Part shown: positions 1 through 8,650 of the stretch, piece after piece
Position numbering within the stretch: the first letter of the stretch is position 1
Layout: each line of letters begins with the position of its first letter
Assembly (NCBI GenBank): GCA_035310015.1
Contig: DATGEO010000027.1
Coordinates: forward strand, 1 to 37,784
DNA: 37,784 nt
Direction of reading: 5' to 3'
DNA from: DATGEO01 sp035310015
GTDB lineage: Bacteria > Chloroflexota > Dormibacteria > Dormibacterales > Dormibacteraceae
The notes under the pieces: generated by a model
What the model was told of the DNA's origin: nothing
Databases searched by the model: none
What the model saw: only the letters and a program-made list of their open reading frames with translations
Position numbers and translations under genes: made by a program

Positions 1-168
1 ACCCGCCGCCAGACCGACGAAAAGACCCACGAGCACGAAAACCGGGGACGTGTGGAACGCCGCATCGAGCCCGACGCCACCGAGGATCGGGAGCAAAACG
101 GCGCCTGCGAAATAGAATCCGACGCTCGCCATGTCGGCCCCGGTCGGACCCTGACTCGATGGGCGCAT
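1..168 (-). CDS. atpI: AtpI/AtpZ-like ATP synthase accessory protein (partial)
   Basis: The 5' 56 codons of a small membrane protein run off the left edge. After a short polar N-terminus (MRPSSQG...) comes a hydrophobic stretch, then a glycine-rich turn (GGVGLDAAF) followed by TSPVFVLVGLFVGLAAG, the usual two-helix pattern of AtpI/AtpZ proteins encoded ahead of the F0F1 ATP synthase operon. These proteins are thought to help assemble the c-ring or move Mg2+; that role is family knowledge. The ATG at 168 follows the wecA stop by 14 nt with no clear Shine-Dalgarno; an in-frame ATG at 132 is possible. Its place after wecA matches the order wecA-atpI-atpB of many actinobacteria and relatives, so atp genes should continue to the left. 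The C-terminus is not visible. Confidence 0.72.
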   Translation of the reverse strand, partial: MRPSSQGPTGADMASVGFYFAGAVLLPILGGVGLDAAFHTSPVFVLVGLFVGLAAG

Positions 169-182
169 GCCCGAGCTAAATG

Positions 183-1364
183 CTAGCGGGAACCGGGTTC
201 GGCCAACAGGCGGCGCATGAGCGGCGAGTCGAATCGCCAGTCCGCTTTCTGCAGGCGGTCGGCGGCGAGCGTCGAAACCAGCACCAGCCAGGCCACGACC
301 ACGACAGCGACCACCCTCTTGTGGCCGAAGATCGTCAGGCCCACCGCGCCCAGCAGGCCGCTCGCGCTGTAGAAGACGAAGCAGGTCTGGCGGGCGTTCA
401 GCCCGAAGTCGAGCAGGCGGTGGTGGATGTGCTTCAGGTCGGGCTGCGCGACCGACGCCTTGGTCATGCCCCGGCGCACGATCGCCCAGGCCGTGTCGGC
501 GATGGGCAGGGCCAGGGCGAGGACGGGGATGACCAGGGCGAAGGCAACGGCCACCTTGGCCACGCCCACGATCGAGATCACGCCCAGCGCCGTGCCCAGG
601 AAGTGGGCGCCCGAGTCGCCCATGAAGATGCGCGCGGGCGAGAAGTTGAAGAGGAGAAAGCCCGCGCACGTGCCCGCAAGCGCGCCGCTGAGCATCACCA
701 CGTCCGGCTGGCGCGTGCCGGCGCCGGCGAACATGAGCGTGATCGCGACGATCATCACCACCCCGGCGGCCAGCCCGTCGACGCCGTCGAGGAGATTCAC
801 CGTGTTCTGCATGCCGAGCAGCCAGAACAGGCTGATCGGCACCGACAGCAGGCCGAGCTGGATGATCCCGGCCCCGGGCAGCGACACGAACGTGATCTGG
901 AACTCCTTGGGCTGGCCGGTCAGCGCCCCCAGCCCGATCACCGCGATGAGGGCGATCAGCAGCTGCAGGCCGAGCTTGGTCAGCGGCGGCAGCGACCAGC
1001 GGTCGTCGGCGATCAGCAGCACCGCGGCGAGCCCGGACACGAAAAGCACCCCGAGCACGCCTTTGCGCTCGGCCCCAGAGACCTGCCGGAGGAACAGGAG
1101 CATCGCCGCCGTGAAGCCGATGAACATGGCGAGCCCGCCGAGCAGCGGCATCGGCCGCGAGTGGGGATGGCGCTCGCTGGGCTGGGCTATGAGGCCGAGC
1201 CGGCGGGAGAGCAGGATCATCAGCGGCACGACGACCGCGCAGATCGCAAACGCGAAGAGCATGGCGACGAATCCGGGCAGCAGGTGATCGCGGATCGCGA
1301 TCAGCGACTGGATGCTGAAGAAATCCTCTGGCGAAGGCGTTGGCGGGACGCTTGCTGCTACCAA
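183..1364 (-). CDS. wecA: MraY/WecA-family undecaprenyl-phosphate sugar-1-phosphate transferase
   Basis: A 393-aa polytopic membrane enzyme that should transfer a HexNAc-1-phosphate from its UDP-sugar to undecaprenyl phosphate, the first step of teichoic acid, O-antigen or arabinogalactan-type polymers. Family motifs are present: HSRPMPLLGG near 68-77, the Asp-Asp pair at 120-121, NxxNLLDGVDGLA at 187-199, MGDSGAHFLG at 248-257 and a C-terminal HIHHRLL motif typical of the WecA/TagO branch rather than MraY. About ten hydrophobic segments are seen. The only plausible start is TTG at 1364, 7 nt after the glyA stop; the next in-frame ATG would remove the first membrane segment. The exact sugar cannot be read from sequence, so the symbol names the subfamily. 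Confidence 0.88.
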   Translation of the reverse strand: MVAASVPPTPSPEDFFSIQSLIAIRDHLLPGFVAMLFAFAICAVVVPLMILLSRRLGLIAQPSERHPHSRPMPLLGGLAMFIGFTAAMLLFLRQVSGAERKGVLGVLFVSGLAAVLLIADDRWSLPPLTKLGLQLLIALIAVIGLGALTGQPKEFQITFVSLPGAGIIQLGLLSVPISLFWLLGMQNTVNLLDGVDGLAAGVVMIVAITLMFAGAGTRQPDVVMLSGALAGTCAGFLLFNFSPARIFMGDSGAHFLGTALGVISIVGVAKVAVAFALVIPVLALALPIADTAWAIVRRGMTKASVAQPDLKHIHHRLLDFGLNARQTCFVFYSASGLLGAVGLTIFGHKRVVAVVVVAWLVLVSTLAADRLQKADWRFDSPLMRRLLAEPGSR

Positions 1365-1371
1365 GTCAAGG

Positions 1372-2625
1372 TCAGTCGAACGCGTACGGTAGCGGAAAGG
1401 CCCGGCACAGGTCCAGCGCCCGTTCGTGGACGGAGTCGAGCGTGGCCCTGTCGTCGATCCCCTCGATGAGGTCGGCGAGGCAGTCGGCGATCACCTTCAT
1501 CTCGGCCTCTTTCATCCCGCGCGTCGTCACCAGGGGCGTGCCCACGCGAACGCCGCTGGGGTTGAACTTCGAGGCTTCGTCGTAAGGAATGGCGTTGCGG
1601 TTAAGCGTGATGCCGACGGTGTCGGCGACGTCCTGCACCTGCTTGCCGGTGCGCTTTTGCGGGCGCAGGTCGATGAGCATCAGGTGGTTGTCGGTGCCGC
1701 CGCTCACGAGGCGCAGCCCGCGCTCCATCAGCCGGTTGGACAGAGCCTTGGCGTTGGCCACGACCTGGCGCGCGTAGACCTTGAAGTCCGGCTTGAGCGC
1801 TTCGCCGAAGCACACGGCCTTGGCGGCGATCGCGTGCATGAGCGGCCCGCCCTGGATGCCCGGGAACACCGCGGAGTCGATGGCCTTCTGCCGGTCGGCC
1901 TTGCACAGGATGATCGCGCCCCAGGCTCCGCGCAGGGTCTTCTGCGTGGTCGTGGTGACGATGTCCGCGTGCGGGATGGGCGACGGGTAGACGCCCCCCG
2001 CGACCAGGCCCGCGACGTGCGCCATGTCGACGAAGAACGTCGCGCCGACCGAGTCGGCGATCTCGCGCATGCGCTTCCAGTCGACGATGCGCGAGTAGGC
2101 GGAGAAGCCGCCGAGGATCATCTTCGGCCGCACCTCCTCGGCCATCCGCGCCATCGCGTCGTAGTCGATGGTCTCGGTGTCGCGGCTGACGCCGTAGGAG
2201 TGGATCTCGTACAGCTTGCCGCTGAAGTTGGCCGGGCTGCCGTGGGTGAGGTGGCCGCCGGCCGAGAGGTCCATGCCCATCACCCGGTCGCCCGGCTGGC
2301 ACACCGCCATGTAGACGGCGGCGTTGGCCTGGGAGCCCGCGTGCGGCTGGACGTTCACGTACTCCGCGCCGAACAGCTGCTTCGCCCGCTCGACCGCGAG
2401 GGTCTCGATCTTGTCGATCACCTCGCCCGTGCCGCCGTAGTACCGCCGGCCGGGGTAGCCCTCCGCGTACTTGTTCGTGAGCAGGGTGCCGAGGGCCTCG
2501 AGGATCGCGGGGCTCGTGAGGTTCTCCGAGGCGATGAGCTCCAGGGTCTCGGACTGCCGCCGGTACTCCTTGCGGATGAGGTTGGCGACCTCGGGATCGG
2601 CCTGGTCGAGCGCGCGGAAAGACAT
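1372..2625 (-). CDS. glyA: serine hydroxymethyltransferase
   Basis: A 417-aa PLP enzyme, the normal family length, that converts serine and tetrahydrofolate to glycine and methylene-THF in the cytoplasm. Visible landmarks are IASENLTSP at about 31-39, YAEGYPGRRYYGG at 53-65, SGGHLTHG-type glycine loop (SAGGHLTHG) at 121-129, the Asp of FFVDMAHVAG at about 200 and the PLP-binding lysine K229 in TTTTQKTLRG. I chose the ATG at 2625 because family homology begins within a few residues of it; a GTG at 2640 would add five residues. The 26-nt gap after sua5 has no good Shine-Dalgarno. It is part of the prfA-prmC-sua5-glyA-wecA block and probably co-transcribed. Confidence 0.96.
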   Translation of the reverse strand: MSFRALDQADPEVANLIRKEYRRQSETLELIASENLTSPAILEALGTLLTNKYAEGYPGRRYYGGTGEVIDKIETLAVERAKQLFGAEYVNVQPHAGSQANAAVYMAVCQPGDRVMGMDLSAGGHLTHGSPANFSGKLYEIHSYGVSRDTETIDYDAMARMAEEVRPKMILGGFSAYSRIVDWKRMREIADSVGATFFVDMAHVAGLVAGGVYPSPIPHADIVTTTTQKTLRGAWGAIILCKADRQKAIDSAVFPGIQGGPLMHAIAAKAVCFGEALKPDFKVYARQVVANAKALSNRLMERGLRLVSGGTDNHLMLIDLRPQKRTGKQVQDVADTVGITLNRNAIPYDEASKFNPSGVRVGTPLVTTRGMKEAEMKVIADCLADLIEGIDDRATLDSVHERALDLCRAFPLPYAFD

Positions 2626-2651
2626 GGTGACGGTGGACACTGAGCTGAATG

Positions 2652-3230
2652 CTATCCCGCGCGGGGAGGAGGCGGCCCCAGGAGGTCGCCCGCCAGGATC
2701 GCCCCCTCGCGCAGGATGTGCGGCTGGGGCCCGGTGAGGTCGAGCACCGTCGACGCCGTGCCGCCCGGCGCGCGGCCGCCGTCGAGGATCGCTGCGAGGC
2801 CGGGGAGCTCGGCCGCCTCCTCCGCCGTCATCGCCGGGTCCTTGCCGTGCAGGTTGGCGCTCGTCGTCATCAAAGGCCCCGACGCCCGCAGCAGCTCGAG
2901 CGCGACTTCGTGGTTGGGGATGCGCACGCCGAGCGTCCGGCCGCCGAGCGAGTGGAGGATGAGCGTCAGCGGCCCCGGCCACCAGCGGCTGATGAACTCT
3001 TCGGCCCGCGAGTCGACGTGCACCCAGCCCGCGAGCTGCGACCGGGCCGCGGCCATGAGGATCAGCGGCATGCCCACCGGCCGGTTCTTCATGGCGAAGA
3101 TGCGCTTTTGGGCAATCTCGTCACCAGCCGCCGCGCCCAGCCCGTAGACGGTGTCTGTCGGGAACGCGACCACGCCTCCGCCGCGCAGCAGCTGCGCCGC
3201 TCGCGTGTAGCCCCCTCGATCCGGCGTCAG
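2652..3230 (-). CDS. tsaC: Sua5/YciO/YrdC threonylcarbamoyl-AMP synthase
   Basis: About 192 aa, the short TsaC-type form without the C-terminal Sua5 domain. It makes threonylcarbamoyl-AMP from threonine, bicarbonate and ATP for the t6A37 modification of ANN-decoding tRNAs. Family motifs include GGVVAFPTDTVYGLG at the N-terminus, KNRPxxMPL (AMKNRPVGMPLIL), WWPGPLTLIL, RIPNH and the MTTSANLHGK loop. No ATG, GTG or TTG occurs at the N-terminus in this frame; the nearest upstream one lies about 50 codons inside prmC. The best candidate is CTG at 3230, forming a CTGA overlap with the prmC stop and preceded by GGAG at 8-nt spacing; a second CTG is at 3236. Later starts would remove the first helix. 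Confidence 0.88.
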   Translation of the reverse strand: MTPDRGGYTRAAQLLRGGGVVAFPTDTVYGLGAAAGDEIAQKRIFAMKNRPVGMPLILMAAARSQLAGWVHVDSRAEEFISRWWPGPLTLILHSLGGRTLGVRIPNHEVALELLRASGPLMTTSANLHGKDPAMTAEEAAELPGLAAILDGGRAPGGTASTVLDLTGPQPHILREGAILAGDLLGPPPPRAG

Positions 3231-4051
3231 GACCAGAGCTCCACCACCCTTTCGCGGCCGCCGAGGTCGCGGTGCACCCGATACTGCTCGAACAAGCCCG
3301 CCGCCGCCGCGATCACCGTCTCGCGAATTCTCGGATCGATCTCGACGAGCACCCGACCGCCGTCGCGCAGGCACGCGGGCGCCTGCTGCAGCAGCCGGAT
3401 CACGAGCTCGGCACCGCCTTCGCCGGCGAACAGCGCGCCGGCCGGCTGAGCCCGCACCTCCGGCGGCAGGCCCGAGGCCACGTCGACGTAGGGCAGGTTG
3501 GCGCACACGAGGTCGAGGTCACCGGGCGCGGGCTCCAGCAGGTCACCGCATAGAAGGTGAACGCGTTCGTCGAGCCGATGCCGCGCGACGTTCCGCGCGG
3601 CGACCTCGAGCGCCTCTTGGCTGACGTCAATCGCCCACACCTCCGCCCCAGGAGCGTAATGCGCCAGCGCGACCGCGATGCAGCCGCTGCCGGTGCCCAC
3701 GTCCGCGGCGCGCACAGGCCCACCGGCCTCGCGCGCGATCGCCACCGCCCGCTGCACCAGCACCTCGGTGTCCGGGTTGGGCACGAGCACCGCGGGCGTG
3801 ACCTCGAAGTCGAGCGCCATGAACTCCTTGTGGCCGATGAGATAGGCGACAGGCTCGCCGCGCGCCCGGCGGGCGATCAGAGCTCGGTAAGGCGCGAGCT
3901 CGGTCTCGGTCGTGGGGCGGTCGAACTGCATGTAGAGGTCGAGCCGCCGGATGCCCATCGCGTGCGCCAGGAGCAGCTCGGCGTCGAGGCGGGGCGAGTC
4001 GGAGCCGTGCTTCCGGAGGTGATCGGCGGCGCGCTTGAGCACCTCCTGCAC
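3227..4051 (-). CDS. prmC: release factor glutamine methyltransferase
   Basis: A 274-aa SAM-dependent methyltransferase that methylates the GGQ glutamine of RF1/RF2, here next to its substrate gene prfA. The N-terminal helical domain carries SPRLDAELLLAHAMG; the Rossmann domain shows VGTGSGCIAVALA (motif I) and an acidic residue after AIDVS. The active-site tetrapeptide is NLPY rather than the common NPPY. I chose GTG 4051 (followed by QEVLKRAAD); a CTG two codons upstream is also possible. It begins 20 nt after the prfA stop and ends in a 4-nt overlap with sua5, so translation is probably coupled along the operon. Confidence 0.93.
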   Translation of the reverse strand: MQEVLKRAADHLRKHGSDSPRLDAELLLAHAMGIRRLDLYMQFDRPTTETELAPYRALIARRARGEPVAYLIGHKEFMALDFEVTPAVLVPNPDTEVLVQRAVAIAREAGGPVRAADVGTGSGCIAVALAHYAPGAEVWAIDVSQEALEVAARNVARHRLDERVHLLCGDLLEPAPGDLDLVCANLPYVDVASGLPPEVRAQPAGALFAGEGGAELVIRLLQQAPACLRDGGRVLVEIDPRIRETVIAAAAGLFEQYRVHRDLGGRERVVELWS

Positions 4052-4071
4052 GCTCAGACCGCCAACGGTGC

Positions 4072-5142
<1,071 letters not shown>

Positions 5143-5223
5143 GCCAAAGTCCCCGCGCGGGCTGGCAGCGCCAGACCGCGCCCCGCGTCGGGCGCAGCGA
5201 GGCGCTCGCACAGGGGGGATCTC

Positions 5224-5249
5224 CGCAGGGGGGACCTGACCCCCCTGCG
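5224..5249. repeat. perfect 10-bp GC hairpin between DUF1385 and prfA
   Basis: Arms CGCAGGGGGG and CCCCCCTGCG flank a 6-nt loop ACCTGA. A second copy of CAGGGGGGA lies about 13 nt to the left, so on the minus-strand transcript two C-rich copies can compete for a single G-rich arm. There is no U-tract on either side, so it is not a classical intrinsic terminator. It lies between the DUF1385 stop and the prfA start and may act as a processing site or attenuator. Confidence 0.55.
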
Positions 5250-5260
5250 CTCTCGATCGA

Positions 5261-6196
5261 TCACGCCGCGGCCTCCTCCTCTTCGCCCTCGCGGGCGCCG
5301 TTGAAGGCTGCGATCGCGACCTCGAGCATGTCGTCCGACGGCTCGCGGGTGGTGAACTTCTGCGTGCCGAGCACCGGCAGCAGAAGGACCTTCACGACCG
5401 GGTTGCGGCGGTGCCTGGCCATGAAGCGGATGGCCTCGAAGCCGGCGCCGGCGATGATCGGGATCGCGATGATGCGGCTCAAGACCAGCCAGAACCAGTT
5501 CGGGTGCGCGAGGGCGACGAGGCTGAACACGATCACGCTCACCACCAGGACGACGATGAGGAAGCCGGTGCCGCAGCGCGGGTGCAGGAGGCTCGCCCGC
5601 CGGACGTTTGGGATCTCCAGCGGCCAGCCCGCCTCGAACGCGTTGATCGTCTTGTGCTCCGCGCCGTGGTACTGAAACACGCGGCGCACGTCGGGCAGCA
5701 GCCCGATGAGCGACAGGTAGCCGAGCACCAGGCCGACGCGGATCAGGCCCTCGACCAGCACGAACAGGAACCCGCCGCTGTGCCGCACCGCCACGCCGGC
5801 GAGGAAGAGCGGCAGCCCGATGAACAGCACGAACGCGAACACCATCGCCACGGCGATGGAGCCTGTGATCTCCCGCTTGCCGAGCTGCACGTCGCGCTCG
5901 CCGGCGTTCATGCTCACCGACCAGAGCAGCGACTTCATGCCGAGGTGCAGCTGCTCGCCGATCAGCGCCAGGCCGCGGACGAACGGGAGCTTCCAGAACG
6001 GGTTGACGTAGATCTGGGCCTTCAGCTCACCGCGGTCGACCACGATCTGCTTGGTCGTGGGCAGGCGCACGGCGACGGCGTAGTGCCGCCGGCCGCGCAT
6101 CATCACGCCCTCGATGACCGCCTGGCCACCGTAGAAGAAAGGCTCTTTCTTGGGCCCTACCAGTTCCGGGGAGGGAACCTCCTCCGGTAACGGCAT
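5261..6196 (-). CDS. DUF1385 (YqhQ-like) membrane protein
   Basis: A conserved integral membrane protein of unknown function, predicted in the family to bind metal. It shows the signature FYGGQAVIEGVMMRGRR near the N-terminus, several membrane helices, then VFQYHGAEHKTINAFE and LLHPRCGTGFL, whose His/Cys/Glu residues are the family's conserved cluster, and a glutamate-rich C-terminus. The gene sits between rpmE and prfA as in many Gram-positives and Chloroflexota. I prefer ATG 6196 (311 aa, usual length). The frame is open up to a GTG at 6316 with AAGG before it, giving 351 aa, but that extension is low-complexity and overlaps a GC hairpin that recurs outside genes at 24576. Confidence 0.86.
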   Translation of the reverse strand: MPLPEEVPSPELVGPKKEPFFYGGQAVIEGVMMRGRRHYAVAVRLPTTKQIVVDRGELKAQIYVNPFWKLPFVRGLALIGEQLHLGMKSLLWSVSMNAGERDVQLGKREITGSIAVAMVFAFVLFIGLPLFLAGVAVRHSGGFLFVLVEGLIRVGLVLGYLSLIGLLPDVRRVFQYHGAEHKTINAFEAGWPLEIPNVRRASLLHPRCGTGFLIVVLVVSVIVFSLVALAHPNWFWLVLSRIIAIPIIAGAGFEAIRFMARHRRNPVVKVLLLPVLGTQKFTTREPSDDMLEVAIAAFNGAREGEEEEAAA

Positions 6197-6260
6197 CTTA
6201 GGGATGGCGCCGGGGATCCCAGCCGGATCCTTCGAGCCCGTGCGGCCCGTTCCCGGCGTT

Positions 6261-6277
6261 AGGGGCCCCGACCCCTC
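6261..6277. repeat. GC hairpin repeat, copy 1
   Basis: AGGGGCCCCGACCCCTC can fold with loop CCCGA. Nearly the same sequence, with G inserted to give AGGGGCCCCGAGCCCCTC, lies at 24576-24593 after livK. Copy 1 lies between rpmE and the preferred DUF1385 start. Two copies of so specific a hairpin suggest a small dispersed repeat, though two copies alone cannot prove it. Confidence 0.45.
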
Positions 6278-6379
6278 GTCGTCGCGCAGGGACGGCTGCG
6301 CTCCTCCTCGGGCCACCCCTGCCTTGGGCCCGGGCCACCCGGATCTCGAAATCTCTCGGCCGGTCCCCCGGCTCCATCC

Positions 6380-6586
6380 CTAGCGGGCCTTGGCGGCCCG
6401 CTTGCGGAAGCGCTCGACCTGGCCGCCCGTGTCCACGATGCGCTGCGTCCCGGTGAAGAACGGGTGGCACACGGAGCAGATCTCGGTCTTGAGCTCTTTG
6501 CGAGTCGAACCCGTCGTGAACGTGTTTCCGCACACGCAGGTGACGAGCGCGTCTTCGTAGTAGGTCGGGTGAATGGCTGCTTTCAC
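6380..6586 (-). CDS. rpmE: ribosomal protein bL31
   Basis: A 68-aa large-subunit ribosomal protein. It is the zinc-binding (type A) form: cysteines in VTCVCGN and EICSVCHPF make the four-Cys ribbon, and the C-terminus ends in the basic QVERFRKRAAKAR tail. The start is GTG 6586, preceded by a clear AGGAG at 7-nt spacing. The non-zinc paralogue used under zinc starvation is not in this window. The rpmE-DUF1385-prfA order is conserved across many Gram-positive lineages. Confidence 0.97.
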   Translation of the reverse strand: MKAAIHPTYYEDALVTCVCGNTFTTGSTRKELKTEICSVCHPFFTGTQRIVDTGGQVERFRKRAAKAR

Positions 6587-6605
6587 GTTTGGCTCCTAAG
6601 GAAGT

Positions 6606-7475
6606 TTACTTAAGGAACGGGTGGAACAAGGCCAGGGCCTGCGCGGTCATGAACCCGAGGTAGACCACGAGGCCAAGCCAGGAGGCGCCCAGCGCCCACC
6701 GGGCGCGGACAGGGACCGAGGTGTAGTAGGGGTTCTGGGCCTGGCGGAAGCGCTGCACTAGCGAGCTCAACCCGAAGACCGCGATGATGATCAGGAAGAT
6801 GCTGTGCAGCCACAGGACGGCCAGCACGACCAGCCCGTAGCCCGCGACGTAGACCCACTTCGAGACCGGCGCGAGGATCCACGAACCGTCCAGCTGCCAG
6901 ACCGGGATCAGGTTGAACAGGTTCAGGATGAAGCCGAGCACCGCGGCCAGGAGGAAGACCGACTGGCCGGTGGAGAGGAAAAGGAAGTACGCAACCGTCG
7001 CCCCGATGGTGCCGGCGATGGGGCCCGCGATGCCGATCTGGGCCTGCTTGAGAGCGGTGGTCGGGTGCTCGCGCTGGAAGATGGCCGCGCCGAGGAACGG
7101 GATGAAGATCGGCGCGGTCGCCTTCATGCCCTGGCGCCGGATCTCGAAGACGTGGCCCATCTCGTGGACGAAGATCATCGCGATCAGGGCGGCCGCGAAC
7201 GCCGGTCCCTGCCACCACGCGTAGCCGGCGAAGCTGATGAGCACCGAGACGAGGGTGCCGAGGGCCGGGATCTTGAGCAGGAGCAGGCCGCCGTACTTCA
7301 AGAAGGCGATCACGGCCGTGCCCAGGCCGGCCAGCCAGCCCGCGGCGGCGTTGGTCGACTTCCGCGGCTGCGGCGAGGTGTGGTAGGGCGACTCCGGCGG
7401 GATGTCGGCGCCCACCCGATAGATCGGGGGGAGGTACTCACCGCCCTGCGGCGGGAGCTGAGAGGGGTCCTGCAT
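6606..7475 (-). CDS. site-2-protease-like (M50) membrane metallopeptidase
   Basis: A 289-aa polytopic membrane protein. The zinc motif HEMGH lies at about residues 104-108 in a transmembrane helix, and the second motif NLIPVWQLDGSWI supplies the third zinc ligand (Asp of LDG), so the active site looks intact. No PDZ domain interrupts it. The N-terminal 40 residues are proline-rich and cytoplasmic-looking. S2P enzymes cleave membrane-anchored regulators; the substrate here is unknown. The ATG at 7475 has AAAGGA directly against it, an unusually short spacing. The stop lies 19 nt before the rpmE start, suggesting co-transcription. Confidence 0.86.
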   Translation of the reverse strand: MQDPSQLPPQGGEYLPPIYRVGADIPPESPYHTSPQPRKSTNAAAGWLAGLGTAVIAFLKYGGLLLLKIPALGTLVSVLISFAGYAWWQGPAFAAALIAMIFVHEMGHVFEIRRQGMKATAPIFIPFLGAAIFQREHPTTALKQAQIGIAGPIAGTIGATVAYFLFLSTGQSVFLLAAVLGFILNLFNLIPVWQLDGSWILAPVSKWVYVAGYGLVVLAVLWLHSIFLIIIAVFGLSSLVQRFRQAQNPYYTSVPVRARWALGASWLGLVVYLGFMTAQALALFHPFLK

Positions 7476-7506
7476 TCCTTTAAGTGATACCCGCCCCTGG
7501 CACGCG

Positions 7507-8526
7507 CTAATCCCGGTAGCTGAACTGGGTGAACTCGCTGCCGGAGGGCCCCCGGACCTGGATCGTCACCACGCAGACGGGGAGAAAGCAGCGCCCGGGC
7601 ACCACCTCGCCGCTCGCTCCCGTGCCTGGATCGGTCAGCGGCAGGGCTCCCACCGCTTCGTAGACCTTCAGGCTGTCGGCGTTGCCCGGCGCGCGAAGGA
7701 CGCCGAAGCAGACGCCCTGGCCCGGGGCCAGCTGGACGGTTCCGGCCGGCACCTCGAGCGCGAAGCTGGTGACGACCATGTCCAACCGGCCGGAGTCGCT
7801 TTCGGTCACGAGCACGTTGCCGGCGCCGTCGAGGCCGAGCCCCTGTGGGTTGCGCAGGCCGGTCGCGAGGTTGTGGCCGGTGCTGACGTCCCGGAGGTAG
7901 CCGTACCCGGGCAGGATCGCGAGCACGTGTCCGGCGCCGGTGCGGACGGCGTCGTCGACGCCGGGCAGGCCGCCCGCGAGCCGCGCCACCTGGCCGTTCT
8001 TGATCTCGAACACCGCGCCGGCGTTCTCATCTGCAATGAGGTACCCGCCCTCCTCCGGCCAGGATCCGGCGGGACGGCTGAAGCCCCCGATCCTTCCGGT
8101 CACGTGCCCGTTCGTGTCCACGAACAGCACGACGCCGTGAGGGCTGTCCGGGACGACCAGGCCCGTGCCCTTGGCATCGGTCGAGATCCCGTCCAGGTTC
8201 TCGCCGCTGGCCACCGGCTGCAGCTGGAGCACGGTCCGCACGCCCGTGTCCGTGAGCGCGACGACGCGCGCGTCGTACTGGTCGGCGACGTACGTGACCC
8301 CTGCGATTTCGGCGATCCCCTCGGCCTCGGGCACGACCTGGGGCAGCCGCGTCACCCCGGTCGGACGGACCAGCGCGAGATGCCCGTCGGCGTGCTCGCC
8401 CACGAGCATGGAGCCGTCGTCGGGGTAGTACCAGAGGTCGTCCGGGCCGTTCAGCCCGGACGCGAGCAGCAGCACTGGATCGGCCGAGGCGACGCCGGCC
8501 GCCGTGGGTCGAGCCGCCGGCTGCAC
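7507..8526 (-). CDS. putative lipoprotein with beta-propeller-like (SMP-30/NHL-type) repeats
   Basis: At least 339 aa from GTG 8526. The sequence has repeated beta-strand units with Gly/Asp turns (for example GLNGPDDLWY, NLDGISTDAKG, NPQGLGLDGAGNVLVTES), as in SMP-30/NHL-type propellers, so an extracellular binding or enzymatic role is possible but unproven. The frame continues upstream to the pyrG stop: about 25 codons of Ser-Pro-rich linker preceded by ALAVAAACVLTSC, a good lipobox with Cys codon at 8607-8605. A lipoprotein signal is therefore visible, yet no ATG, GTG or TTG precedes it; CTG 8640 is the nearest candidate. Either initiation is non-canonical, the start has decayed, or the sequence has an error there. 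Confidence 0.72.
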   Translation of the reverse strand: MQPAARPTAAGVASADPVLLLASGLNGPDDLWYYPDDGSMLVGEHADGHLALVRPTGVTRLPQVVPEAEGIAEIAGVTYVADQYDARVVALTDTGVRTVLQLQPVASGENLDGISTDAKGTGLVVPDSPHGVVLFVDTNGHVTGRIGGFSRPAGSWPEEGGYLIADENAGAVFEIKNGQVARLAGGLPGVDDAVRTGAGHVLAILPGYGYLRDVSTGHNLATGLRNPQGLGLDGAGNVLVTESDSGRLDMVVTSFALEVPAGTVQLAPGQGVCFGVLRAPGNADSLKVYEAVGALPLTDPGTGASGEVVPGRCFLPVCVVTIQVRGPSGSEFTQFSYRD

Positions 8527-8650
8527 GCAGGGCGGCGGGCTCGGCGACGGTGACTCGGCCGGGCTGGGCGACGGCGAGCGCGCGGCCGCGGCGGAGCTCG
8601 TCGCGCACGACGTCAGGACGCAGGCGGCCGCGACCGCCAGCGCCGTGGCC

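Noticed and set aside
180..1469. Plus-strand frame opposite the WecA-type gene
   Set aside because: The minus strand has all family motifs; the plus product is a Gln/His/Arg-rich shadow.
6197..6316. N-terminal extension of DUF1385 to GTG 6316
   Set aside because: Low-complexity sequence containing a GC hairpin that also occurs outside genes; the shorter form matches family length. Kept only as an alternative.
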